A DNA stretch of 64,000 nucleotides from Anaerolineales bacterium (GTDB lineage: Bacteria; Chloroflexota; Anaerolineae; 4572-78; J111): NCBI GenBank assembly GCA_020634935.1, contig JACKAT010000006.1:1-64000 (forward strand). Direction: 5' to 3'. Below are positions 1-8,500 of this stretch, piece after piece. A program made the translations under genes and the position numbers. The notes beneath the pieces are model-generated. The model saw only the letters and a program-made list of their open reading frames with translations. It was not told where the DNA came from and ran no database searches. Within the stretch, counting starts at the first letter, position 1; each line of letters opens with the position of its first letter.

Positions 1-527
1 ATGCCGCGCAAATCGTTCTCATTTAGGCTGCGTAGTTGAAACACGCGTGATCGAGAAACCAGCGCCTTGTTGACTTCGAAATAGGGATTTTCAGTAGTGG
101 CCCCGATTAAAATGACCGTTCCATTTTCCACATGAGGCAGCAGGGCATCCTGTTGAGCCTTGTTAAAGCGGTGGACCTCATCAATAAACAAAATTGTTTT
201 CTTGCCATAAAAGCCGCGCTGCTCTTTGGCAGCGGCAATGGCCTCTCGGATGTCTTTAACGCCGCTGAGGACGGCATTAAGCGCGATAAAATTAGCGTTG
301 GTGGTGTTGGCGATAATTCGAGCCAGGGTAGTTTTACCCGTTCCCGGCGGGCCATAGAAAATAAGTGATGATAATTGGTCGGCCTGAATGGCTCGCCGTA
401 AAAGACGGCCTGGCCCCACAATATGCTCCTGGCCAATAAATTCGTCTAATGTGCGCGGCCGCATGCGAGCCGCCAGCGGGGCTTCCTTTTCAATTTGCTG
501 CTCACGGGCATGATCGAACAAGTTCAT
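1..527 (-). CDS. rarA: Replication-associated recombination protein A (RarA/MgsA), N-terminal part; cut by window edge
   Basis: The frame opens with ATG at 527 and runs off the left edge without a stop, so only the first 175 or so residues are present. It reads MNLFDHAREQQ, then the RPRTLDEFIGQ segment typical of the RarA/MgsA/Mgs1 family, Walker A GPPGTGKTT, and Walker B LFIDEVHRFNKAQQDALLP followed by the sensor-1 region GATTENPYFEVN. The family is an AAA+ ATPase acting at stalled replication forks, related to clamp-loader subunits. The family assignment rests on these conserved motifs; the C-terminal oligomerisation domain is outside the window. The gene is divergent from the AAA+ gene at 960, leaving about 430 bp between them. 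Confidence 0.93.
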   Translation of the reverse strand, partial: MNLFDHAREQQIEKEAPLAARMRPRTLDEFIGQEHIVGPGRLLRRAIQADQLSSLIFYGPPGTGKTTLARIIANTTNANFIALNAVLSGVKDIREAIAAAKEQRGFYGKKTILFIDEVHRFNKAQQDALLPHVENGTVILIGATTENPYFEVNKALVSRSRVFQLRSLNENDLRG

Positions 528-959
528 AACGGTATTGTAGCACAAATTTGCTATAAGTAAGAAGAATGGTGGGTACAAAGCTTCTAACTGTTGTTGTGTA
601 AACATTCGGGATATGATATATTAGAAGTTGCTGTAAGATAATTCTTTTAAAAATCCTTACTAAATTCTTATACTTTTTAGATAAATCTCTAATTGGTTTG
701 GGGTATCATTTTAAGGCGGTCGTTGTGTTGTTAAAATGATCCTAAATACTAAGAATGACTATTGAGCCTTATAGGAATTTTTAAGGGTTTTTACGTCACC
801 TCTTAATTTGTTGGGAACAAAAAAGGAGGCTGGTTGTCATTTTTTTGACATTTAACTGTCAATTTTTATTGAAGAATTTCTTTTATAGTACATTATATGC
901 GGCTACTTAACCAGGCGGTTTAAGACTCGCCTTATAGCAGGACGTAAAGGATTATCATC
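528..959. promoter_or_regulatory. AT-rich divergent intergenic region with an inverted repeat
   Basis: These 430 bp separate rarA (minus) from the AAA+ gene (plus), and no ORF or RNA gene was recognised. At 845-862 lies a perfect inverted repeat, TTGACA-N6-TGTCAA. Its left arm equals a -35 consensus, but no good -10 follows at 17 bp. A looser pair, TTGAAG (869-874) and TTATAT (893-898), could serve the plus-strand gene. The repeat may be an operator or only a chance palindrome. Confidence 0.35.
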
Positions 960-2348
960 ATGTATGATGTTCATCCTGTTAGATTACAGGAAATGCGGTT
1001 ACCCCGGAACAATAATAATAATAATAAAGGTAAGAATTACTCGCCAGGTTTTCCAGTCGAGGCGTTTAGTCGTCCCCTTTTAAATGTTTTGGAAGAACCA
1101 CGTACGGTTGAAGCAACCGGCATTCCGGAAGAATTTATCGCTAATCTGGCACTCAAAATCATTTATTTCAACGGTGTAATGAAAGCCTGGCAGGTCGCTC
1201 AGGCCACTCGTCTTAACTTTTCAGGCGTAATTGACCCTGTTTTGCAAGAATTAAAAACGCAGCATTTGGTGCAAGTGACCGGCAGTAAAGATTTAAGTCG
1301 GACCTCATTTCAATATGCTATTACCGAAAAAGGCAGTCTGCGGGCCAGAGAATTACTTGATCGAAACCGCTATGTGGGCCCTTGCCCGGTAACGTTAAAA
1401 CAATACGTCCAGGTAAGCAAACTTCAAGCCCAGAATCGCCCTAAAGTCAAGCAAGAGCAAGTTCACACGGCGCTTGAAGGGTTAGTTTTATCGAATGACA
1501 TTATCGACCGCATTGGCCCGGCTGTAAATTCTTTCAAATCGGTTTTTCTTTACGGCCCCCCCGGCAACGGTAAAACCAGTATTGCTAAGGCGATTACGCG
1601 GAAGCTGCTGCCCGACAATATCATGGTGCCGCATGCCATTTATGAGGATGGGCAAGTCATCAAAGTCCATGATGCCGAGGTACATCCGCTGATGGAAGAT
1701 GAAGCCTCGCAGTTGTTTGAGGCCAGTGGGTTGGACAAGCGTTGGGTGCGATGCAGCTCCCCGGTGGTGATCTCCGGCGGTGAATTGACGCTGCAAGACC
1801 TTGATCTCTCCTGGAGCGAAACCAACCGTTTCTATGAAGCGCCGTTGCAGTTGAAAGCTAATAACGGCCTGCTGCTCATTGATGATTTTGGTCGCCAGCA
1901 AATGGGGCCACAAGAACTGCTCAATCGTTGGATTGTGCCGTTAGAAGAGCGGATCGATTTCTTGACGTTCCAAACCGGTAAAAAGTTCGCCATTCCTTTT
2001 GAAACATTGATCGTCTTCTCCACTAATCTCAATCCAGAGTCGCTGGTTGACGAGGCTTTTTTGCGGCGTATTCGCCACAAAATGAATATCGACAACCCCA
2101 ACGAGCAGCAGTACTACCGTATTTTTGTGGCCGCCTGCCGTGAAAAAGGCATTAAGTTTGATAAAAAGGCGTTTATTTATCTGCTGCGCGAATATTATTT
2201 TAGTGCCGGGCGTCCTTTAAAGGCGTGCCATCCCCGGGATTTGCTCGATCAACTGCTCGATTTTGCCTCTTACCGTGGCAAACAACCCTTGATGAATACC
2301 GAACTGCTGGACCTGGCTGCCCGCTCCTACTTTGCCGACTTAATGTAA
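960..2348 (+). CDS. AAA+ ATPase with N-terminal winged-helix-like region
   Basis: A 462-residue protein. Residues about 50-140 look like a small helical/winged-helix module. The AAA+ core carries Walker A GPPGNGKT (199-206) and Walker B LLLIDDF (304-310), then a sensor-like FSTNLNPESL and an arginine-rich FLRRIRHKMNI segment. Such proteins are annotated only as ATPases or MoxR-like proteins; the substrate is unknown. An N-terminal run of six Asn (residues 17-22) is encoded by AAC plus five AAT triplets (1008-1025), a simple-sequence tract that may vary in length. The small gene at 2372 follows within 25 bp and could be co-transcribed. A role in remodelling a protein complex is an inference only. 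Confidence 0.8.
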   Translation: MYDVHPVRLQEMRLPRNNNNNNKGKNYSPGFPVEAFSRPLLNVLEEPRTVEATGIPEEFIANLALKIIYFNGVMKAWQVAQATRLNFSGVIDPVLQELKTQHLVQVTGSKDLSRTSFQYAITEKGSLRARELLDRNRYVGPCPVTLKQYVQVSKLQAQNRPKVKQEQVHTALEGLVLSNDIIDRIGPAVNSFKSVFLYGPPGNGKTSIAKAITRKLLPDNIMVPHAIYEDGQVIKVHDAEVHPLMEDEASQLFEASGLDKRWVRCSSPVVISGGELTLQDLDLSWSETNRFYEAPLQLKANNGLLLIDDFGRQQMGPQELLNRWIVPLEERIDFLTFQTGKKFAIPFETLIVFSTNLNPESLVDEAFLRRIRHKMNIDNPNEQQYYRIFVAACREKGIKFDKKAFIYLLREYYFSAGRPLKACHPRDLLDQLLDFASYRGKQPLMNTELLDLAARSYFADLM

Positions 2349-2371
2349 GCTAGGCGGGTTGGTGTTCACCA

Positions 2372-2857
2372 TTGGAACCGACCTATTATAATTTCTATAC
2401 TCAAATTGTCGCTAACTGGTGGGATCGACAACGATTCGTCGCCCATTGGTGGCGGTTTTACAAAAATGACCCGTTTTGGGTTCTCCCGTACTACCCCTTA
2501 TTAAAGCAGTGCCTAAATCCCAACCGTACCCCTCATTTGGCTCGCTTAAAGCCATTCCCACTTTATATTGAAGCCCTAGCCCGTTATCCCCGTATCAAAG
2601 ACCCGCAGCTCTTAACATGGGGCTATAATTTTGAGAAGCCTGTCGCTATGGCTATGGCGCTAATCGATCCCCGCCGGCAGGATAGAGCCGCCTATTTAAC
2701 CCTTTTGCGCGTAGCAAATAGCTCCGATTGCCTGGAACGTTTACTTGAGGCCGTGGCCGACCCATTAAGAGCCCGATTATGTGTTTTACGGAAGGGATTT
2801 ATAAAAAGCCCCTTGCAACATTCGCTGCAAGGGGCCATTGTCGGACAGCGGAGATGA
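2372..2857 (+). CDS. Hypothetical protein, 161 aa, Trp/Tyr-rich N-terminus
   Basis: The best start is TTG at 2372, 23 bp after the AAA+ stop, without a clear Shine-Dalgarno; no in-frame ATG fits. The N-terminal segment RFVAHWWRFYKNDPFWVLPYY resembles the FPWRIYKNDPNWVPPL opening of a bacterial acetyltransferase-like family, but no acetyl-CoA-binding motif follows, so function is not assigned. The last 16 or so codons overlap the hairpin that terminates the convergent gene at 2865, so the C-terminus may be non-conserved. Same-strand spacing suggests an operon with the AAA+ gene. Confidence 0.5.
   Translation: MEPTYYNFYTQIVANWWDRQRFVAHWWRFYKNDPFWVLPYYPLLKQCLNPNRTPHLARLKPFPLYIEALARYPRIKDPQLLTWGYNFEKPVAMAMALIDPRRQDRAAYLTLLRVANSSDCLERLLEAVADPLRARLCVLRKGFIKSPLQHSLQGAIVGQRR
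2803..2835 (-). terminator. Intrinsic terminator for the cohesin-like gene
   Basis: The arms GCCCCTTGCA (2808-2817) and TGCAAGGGGC (2826-2835) pair perfectly over 10 bp with an 8-nt loop. On the minus strand the stem is followed by a T-run (plus-strand A run 2803-2807). It lies 30 bp past the stop of the 2865-3698 gene and inside the 3' end of the convergent plus-strand ORF. Confidence 0.75.
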
Positions 2858-2864
2858 CGAAAGG

Positions 2865-3698
2865 TTATTTGTTATGGAGTCTGGTTTGGATAGCGCGGCG
2901 CGATGAACTTAAGCGAGGGCGCTGGATACGGATGTTAGGTACGGGACGAAGCCAAATATGAGGACCCGGTTTGCCGATCGATGGAAGTTGTCTGGGTTTG
3001 GTCGGTCGTTTACCAAAAATGACAACCGAACCTAACAGGAATAACAGCCCCAAACCGATGACGATCAAGACAATGATGCCGCTCACGGCCAGCCAGCGAG
3101 TAATATTGATGATCGGAGCCGTTTCATCAGAATCCGGTGACAGAGATGAGCTGCTGGCCATCGACGTTGTTTCTATTGGGGTTTGGCTGCCGATTTCTAA
3201 GGAAGCCGTCTGATTGGGAATGGACTGTAAGGTAGAAGCCACCAGTTTAGCCTTTTCGATCTCTATGGTCGATGGGCTGTCCTGTAAACGTTCAAAAGTT
3301 ATAGTGGCAATCGGCCCGGTTCCATTCACCGGCGGCGCCGGGTTAAGTAATGTTAGAGCATAGGTGATCGTGCCTGCTCGCTCATCAACCTGATTCGCCA
3401 CAACAAATCCTTGATCGGCGGGTAAAAAATCACCCTCAGCAATCTGCAAACCATCGCGATCCGGGTCGGCATCCTGTATAGCTAAAGTGCCGGGATCATA
3501 CTTCAGTTTTACCTCTGCTCCATACAAATCAGCGACATTTTCGGCGACAATATCTACCTTAAGCAGCCCCTCCGGGGTTTCATCTGGCTGAAGATAAACA
3601 TTTGTACCTGTTTGAGCTAAAGCAAGGGGGGGGATTAACCACATAACCACAGTAACTAGAAAGATAATCTTGTTTGAATGTTTGAAAATGAGCCTCAC
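2865..3698 (-). CDS. Cohesin-like domain membrane-anchored surface protein
   Basis: A 277-residue protein. A signal peptide (about residues 1-29, ending near LALAQ) is followed by a cohesin/dockerin-binding-like beta-sandwich (about 30-170). Recognisable parts are the LYGAEVKLKYDPGTLAI strand, a GDFLP loop and GPIATITFERL near its end. A Ser/Pro-rich linker precedes one transmembrane helix (about 200-228, WLAVSGIIVLIVIGLGLLFLL). The C-terminal tail is basic. The predicted topology places the cohesin-like domain outside the cell. No dockerin or cellulosome gene is visible here; in Chloroflexota such domains occur in generic surface proteins. A second cohesin-type protein is at 41745. Confidence 0.8.
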   Translation of the reverse strand: MRLIFKHSNKIIFLVTVVMWLIPPLALAQTGTNVYLQPDETPEGLLKVDIVAENVADLYGAEVKLKYDPGTLAIQDADPDRDGLQIAEGDFLPADQGFVVANQVDERAGTITYALTLLNPAPPVNGTGPIATITFERLQDSPSTIEIEKAKLVASTLQSIPNQTASLEIGSQTPIETTSMASSSSLSPDSDETAPIINITRWLAVSGIIVLIVIGLGLLFLLGSVVIFGKRPTKPRQLPSIGKPGPHIWLRPVPNIRIQRPRLSSSRRAIQTRLHNK

Positions 3699-3810
3699 TT
3701 ATTTTCTCCTGGTTGCTAGAATTGGTTATTTAACATTTGAGGTTAGTATAGAACTTAAGGAAATTTCTGTGAAGCGTAGAAAGTTCGGGGATTCTGCTGG
3801 CGTTTTTAAC

Positions 3811-3838
3811 AAAATAAAAACGAGGCCAATCGGCCTCG
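3811..3838 (-). terminator. Intrinsic terminator for the DUF5317 gene
   Basis: CGAGGCC (3821-3827) and GGCCTCG (3832-3838) form a 7-bp GC-rich stem with a 4-nt loop. It is flanked on the left by AAAATAAAAA, which is a T-tract when read on the minus strand. It follows the stop of the 3880-4473 gene by 42 bp. Confidence 0.8.
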
Positions 3839-3879
3839 TATAAACTACCTACGTATGATGGGATAAAGTGGAGAAAAAT

Positions 3880-4473
3880 TTATGGCGATGTGTTAACCTG
3901 GGAGGCTCGACCGGTATACAAAGGCCGACCTTGGGGGGCGGCCAGGAGTAAAAATTGGGCTATACCGGCGAGGATTAACACATCGCCAATGCTCATAGCG
4001 CTGTTGTGGCCCAGAAAATCAACCGGAATAATATCGGACAAAAACCATAAATTGGTTTCATGTTGAGAGAGCATAATCCCTTTACTGGCCGGCGCACGGC
4101 CTTGTAGTTCAACCGTGTGCTCAGAGCTAAGAGTTTGATAAGTTTCCGGCGTGATGGGCATCCAGCCGCCGTTAGCTATCATCACCATCGTATTTAAGGC
4201 AATACCTAATGCAAACAATTTTGCGCCTGACAGGTGACGATTGAGAATAATAAGGAACGCTAATAAAGTTTGCGAACCAACTACGACCATCATTTGAAAC
4301 ATCGTTTGACCTGGCGCATAAGTCACCAGTAGGGCTTGGAGCATAAACAACCCTAAGATAGCCAACCCCAATTTCCAACCACCCCGAAACGTAATCTGAC
4401 CAATCGCGCTTAAGTCGCGCCGTAACAGCCAGGCTAAACAACTCAGTGAAATAATAAGGTAGATTAAAATCAT
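3880..4473 (-). CDS. DUF5317 family membrane protein
   Basis: A 197-residue polytopic protein with about five hydrophobic helices. It carries the DUF5317 hallmarks: an NGGWMP motif after a helix (about 100-106), the central soluble loop with LQGR and KG, and the SIGDVLI helix near the C-terminus. The family is widespread in Chloroflexota and Firmicutes and has no known function. The start ATG at 4473 has a good AGAGAGG ribosome site. It is the last gene of the minus-strand small-peptide operon and ends before a clear terminator. Confidence 0.85.
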   Translation of the reverse strand: MILIYLIISLSCLAWLLRRDLSAIGQITFRGGWKLGLAILGLFMLQALLVTYAPGQTMFQMMVVVGSQTLLAFLIILNRHLSGAKLFALGIALNTMVMIANGGWMPITPETYQTLSSEHTVELQGRAPASKGIMLSQHETNLWFLSDIIPVDFLGHNSAMSIGDVLILAGIAQFLLLAAPQGRPLYTGRASQVNTSP

Positions 4474-4551
4474 GATAAAACCTCTCTTAATATTAGAAGT
4501 TGGGAATATATAGGCTAGATTGGATGACTTGGGTCTTAATAAGGGGCTCGC

Positions 4552-4618
4552 CAGGAGATTAGAGATTAGAGGTTAGAAAGGGTTCTACTAAGGCTAATCT
4601 CTAGTCCCCAATCTCCTG
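4552..4618. repeat. Imperfect low-complexity inverted repeat
   Basis: A GGAGATTAGAGATTAGAGG-like tract pairs imperfectly with CTAATCTCTAG...ATCTCCTG about 30 bp downstream. It lies between the 86-aa gene and the DUF5317 gene and resembles other GAGATT-type tracts in the window, for example near 10650, 23890 and 53590. No function is assigned. Confidence 0.5.
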
Positions 4619-4634
4619 AATTGAGAGTGAGCCT

Positions 4635-4895
4635 TTAATGCTCGGAGTCTCTGCTGCTTCTGTCTAGATTTCTTCGAGATTGAAAGCCGGTTCGTTCGAT
4701 ACTATGTCTAACCTGGTGAGCCAACCGTTTCCAGTAATTATGCCAGGTTTCATCGGTTTCGTTGAGTTCGTTTTGAATTAAAATCAACAGCAGGGTAGCG
4801 TCATGCTCACTTAATTCAAGTATAACTTTGCGCTCATTCAGATTCATTTTTCCCAACTTGTTGGTAAAAATATAGTTACGATTCGGTGATGGCAT
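4635..4895 (-). CDS. Hypothetical protein, 86 aa
   Basis: An unrecognised small protein. A central helical stretch (ELSEHDATLLLILIQNELNE) is followed by a charged C-terminus rich in Arg, Ser, Asp and His. Starts are possible at 4895 or at the internal ATG at 4847, where GGGAAA precedes the codon; neither site is strong. It sits 55 bp downstream of the NHLP-like gene, with a 13-bp-arm hairpin between them. No catalytic motif is visible. Confidence 0.55.
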   Translation of the reverse strand: MPSPNRNYIFTNKLGKMNLNERKVILELSEHDATLLLILIQNELNETDETWHNYWKRLAHQVRHSIERTGFQSRRNLDRSSRDSEH

Positions 4896-4915
4896 GATAC
4901 TTGCTCTTAATTCGG

Positions 4916-4957
4916 GGGATGAAAGAGTTAATTATCAACAATTGACTCTTTCATCCC
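4916..4957 (-). promoter_or_regulatory. Intercistronic hairpin after the NHLP-like gene
   Basis: GGGATGAAAGAGT (4916-4928) and ACTCTTTCATCCC (4945-4957) are perfect 13-bp arms around a 16-nt loop. One arm overlaps the stop codon of the NHLP-like gene. No T-tract follows on the minus strand, so it is more likely an RNA-stabilising or attenuating intercistronic hairpin than a full terminator. Confidence 0.6.
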
Positions 4958-5172
4958 GGATAGTTAAGGATTAATCTACTTTTGATTTGACGCGCATACT
5001 CTTTAAGCGTATGCGCGTTAATAGCAGTTAGTATCTCTGTATCTTCCGGCGATAGATTTAGCTCGATAAGAGCTTCGGTCGGGTTAGTTAACAGCTTGGT
5101 TCTAAAAGCGGAGTTGGCACTAGCTCTGATCAGGATATCAGAGATTGCAGGTCGATTCTGGATTATACTCAT
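4951..5172 (-). CDS. Os1348/NHLP-clan-like small protein (possible RiPP-leader-like)
   Basis: A 73-residue protein. Its central segment DILIRASANSAFRTKLLTNP, followed by a TEALIELNLSPED stretch, matches the pattern seen in nitrile-hydratase-leader-like and Nif11-like small proteins (xxxRAxxDxxFRxxLLxxPxxALxELxLxxEE). These are known as RiPP precursor leaders or stand-alone Os1348-type proteins. No GG or GA cleavage site with a Cys/Ser/Thr-rich core is visible, so a modified peptide product is not demonstrated. ATG at 5172 has an AGGAG site 8 nt upstream. It follows the 42-aa peptide gene by 50 bp. Confidence 0.6.
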   Translation of the reverse strand: MSIIQNRPAISDILIRASANSAFRTKLLTNPTEALIELNLSPEDTEILTAINAHTLKEYARQIKSRLILNYPG

Positions 5173-5222
5173 AAGCGTAACTCCTGTTTCTCACTAATGA
5201 GGAAATAGATCAAGGGAAATAA

Positions 5223-5351
5223 TTATCCGGCAGAGTCGTGAGGGGCGCCGCCAGCTAATGCAGCCAGTATCATAAGACCTAGAATAGCAATAGCTCGAGC
5301 TTTTTGATCGTTCATTAAGTCAGCAGCCATAAGTTTAATTCTTAAAAACAT
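5223..5351 (-). CDS. Small hydrophobic peptide, 42 aa
   Basis: ATG at 5351 is preceded by an excellent ribosome site (AAAGGAGA, about 7 nt spacing). The peptide begins MFLRIKLMAADLMND, has a hydrophobic helix of about 17 residues (AIAILGLMILAALAGG) and ends APHDSAG, stop TAA. It could be a small membrane peptide, or a bacteriocin/RiPP-like precursor with a GG near the end of the helix; neither is proven. It is the first gene of the operon running through the NHLP-like, 86-aa and DUF5317 genes, behind its own repeat-rich promoter region. Confidence 0.65.
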   Translation of the reverse strand: MFLRIKLMAADLMNDQKARAIAILGLMILAALAGGAPHDSAG

Positions 5352-5370
5352 TGAAACATCTCCTTTTTTT

Positions 5371-5438
5371 ATAAATTACTGTAATGTTTTTTATCTTATC
5401 AGTAATTTATCAGAAAGGCTCTGACATCTCTCAGTAAT
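5371..5438 (-). promoter_or_regulatory. Operator-like repeats upstream of the small-peptide operon
   Basis: ATAAATTACTG (5371-5381) and CAGTAATTTAT (5400-5410) are perfect 11-bp inverted arms. A third CAGTAAT is at 5432-5438, in direct orientation and 32 bp (about three helical turns) from the second. ATTACTGTAAT at 5375-5385 is itself palindromic. The block sits between the terminator of the BTAD regulator and the 42-aa peptide start. It could be bound by that regulator, which is an inference. Confidence 0.5.
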
Positions 5439-5446
5439 ACTATGCG

Positions 5447-5487
5447 AAAAAAAAGCCCCCCAAAAAGTATAATACTCCCTGGAGGGC
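5447..5487 (-). terminator. Intrinsic terminator for the BTAD regulator gene
   Basis: GCCCCCCA (5455-5462) pairs with TGGAGGGC (5480-5487) with one mismatch. On the minus strand the stem is followed by eight T (plus-strand A run 5447-5454). It lies 27 bp after the stop of the 5514-8711 gene. Confidence 0.7.
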
Positions 5488-5513
5488 CTTAAAAAGCTTG
5501 ATAGCCGGCTAAT

Positions 5514-8500
5514 TTAGTTTACAAGCTGCACCTGCCGGTCAGTTATGACTTGCTCATATAACCTGACCGTCACCGGGTCAGGAGGTGCATTGAATTCTTG
5601 TTTTAAAATCGCACATAATTTGGCGTAGTGCTTTTGTAGATGGTCATGCAAACCCAGCTGAACATACGCCTTGAAGGCGGCCCGATGCAGATCCTCTCTA
5701 AAATAATCATTTATTAACCCCTTATTAATCAAAGTCAGGGCCTCTTGGGGTGAATTTTGGGTGAGTAATTGTTCACTCGCCAACTTAACGACTCGCAAAA
5801 AGTTAGCTTCAAACCAGGCTTGGTATTCCATGCCCCACTCGCCTAATTCAAACCCGGCTAAAAAATTACCCCGGTAGAGCGCGACCAGTTCTTTTTGAAG
5901 GGGTAAAGCCTTATCAGGGGGTGCCTGAGATATCCGCTCTAGTAAGGTTTCAAAGGCTGCCGCATCACACCAATCTAAATATTGAGGATTAACCTGATAG
6001 TAGTCGTCTTTGACGATAATGTAATCAGGAACGCCCAGAACAGTTTCCCTTACTCGTCTAAGGGTTTGATGGAAGGTTGACGAGGCTTTAGATGGTTCTA
6101 AATCGGGCCACAATGCCGTAGTGACCTCGCTCCAACGGCAGCCACCATCGCGACCTTCCAATATTAAGTATGCTAAAAATTCCGGCATCTTACGCGAGCG
6201 CCCTCTTTGGCTAAAGGACCGGTGGGTATCTTCTACAAGTATTGTAGGAGGGCCAAATAAAAAAGCTTGCCAGCCAAGGTTAAGAGAAGAATTGGCCTGT
6301 TCATTTTTGTCCTGCCGTAGGAGTAACTGAATATGATCTTTGAATTCAACGGATGTATCGGGTTGGTAAAGCGCATGCCGCAAGAGCGGCCGGACTTCAG
6401 AAATAATTAACCCCAAACCGGGCGCTGCCCCGCCCAGTCTCATGGCCAACTTAAGGCTTTCTTGCAACTGTTTTTGGGCCGACGATACTCTTAAATCGAG
6501 TAATAAGGCATAAGACCACCATAGGCTGACCTTTGTCTGTTCGAGAAGACTGCTTTGGGCAAAATAAGTGTACGCTTCCGCAAATAATGTAAAGCTGGTT
6601 TCGTACTCGGCCCGATACATATAGATTTTAGCTTGTAAAGTTGTCGCTAGCCCTTTTTCGAGGATAAGACGGGTTTCGGTGGTCACTTCCTTAACTTGGA
6701 GAGCCAATTGCAAGGCCTGGACAAATTCACCTTGCTGATAATAGCATTCTCCCAATCTAATGAGAATGTAAACTTCTAATGACTGTACGCCAGCATTTTG
6801 AGCATACTCGATGGCAACCCGGAATGCTTGCATCGCTTTCTCATAATTCTGCTGCTCTAGCAGGATATCGCCCACACTGGCCTGGGCAAAGGCGGCTCGT
6901 CGGCTGGCGCCAATCTGAAGAGCAATATCCAAACTGTGGTTCAGATACTCAAGCGCTTCATCATACTGGCCAGTGGTATACAAACAAACCCCTAAACTAT
7001 TCAGGGTGTTAGAGAGGTCACTCCCATTTCCTAAAGCTTCCCAAACGCGAATAGCTTGCTTGAAATGATAAATAGCGCCGTTGATGTTTCCATCGCGATC
7101 TAAGCAATGCCCTATGTCGTGATGACACAAGCCGATTTCGTAGGTATTCCCCCAAGCCTCATAGAGCTTAAAAACACGCCGCAAATCAGATAAAGCAGCG
7201 CCTAGCTCACCGAGATAATTGTATACCAGTCCCCGATTTCTGATGGCCAGCGCCAAAATATGTTCATCAGCCTCTAAGGCTTCAAGCTGAGCTACCCCCC
7301 GGTTCGCTAACTCAATGGCTTGGGCCATTTGCCCCTTTCTACGCAATCCCACCGACTGCCAGACTTGGGCTTCGGCTGCACCAATTGTATCACTTTGGGT
7401 TTCAAATCGCTGCTCGGCCAGTTTGAACAGCGATATCGCCTGATCAGGATCGCCCAAATCAATACTAAGAATTTGTCCACGCAGCAAAAGAAGCCGAGGA
7501 TGTTGGTTTAACTTTTCGGCGGGTATCTGGGATAGCCAAGTATTGAGCGTCAACGCTCGACCCGTATCATAGAAACGACTTCCCTGTATTTCAAGAATTA
7601 CCGTGGCTTCATCCCACGCTTGAACCGAAACATAGAGAAAAATCGCCTCATCATATCGAGCCTGTTCAGCCAATATCTGAGCCGCTTTCATCGACACCTG
7701 GCGATGAAGCGCCTCATCTTCGGCCAATTTGGTGCGTAAAAATTCGGCAAAGAGATCGTGATATTTATAGCCAATACCAATTTGCGAGATAAACAAATCT
7801 TTGCGGATTAATTCTTCCAGATAAGCCTGGGCCTGGTCAGTTTCCAGCAGGGCATTACACAACTCGGGGGTCATATCTGGCAGAATGGCCGAATAGAGCA
7901 TAAATTTTTGCAGTATTGGCGACTGTTTGCCAAAGACTTCCTGAGCCAGATAGTCGTAGATCATCTGGCGATCATCACCCAACCGCTGTTTGAGATGACC
8001 AATAAGCCGGTTAGCATGCATCATATGACCGGTTAGCAGCACCTGCGCCACGTTACCGTCAGTGGCCTGGGCAATTTCTTCGGCGTCTTCGTCGCTGATG
8101 CGGCGGCCAAAGCGTTTGCGCATAACCAATTGGATCTCTTCGCCGGTAAATTTTAACTCTTCTTCAGATAGACCGGTCGCCCGCTCGCTGATGAGCAGAT
8201 CGATGATTTGGCCTGTATCGAGTGTCATATCGCCCCGAGCGGCTACGATGATCGTGCTGGTTTCGGGCAGTTGTTTAAGCAGCCGGTTAAGAGCCAGCGT
8301 CATGCCAGCGCTAACTGCTTTGTGATAATCATCGATGATGATGATATGCGAATCAACGCTGCGCAATAGTTCGGCAATACGGCGAATACTACTTTGCGTG
8401 TCGCCGCGCTTAACCAGATTGAGCAAGCTATTGGGTTCTATTTCATGGAAACGATCGGTGATGCTGTAGGCCAGCAGGGTCAGGAAGGAGGTCGGATCTC

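Noticed and set aside
2779..2961. 60-codon plus-strand ORF
   Set aside because: It covers a terminator hairpin and the end of the convergent cohesin-like gene.
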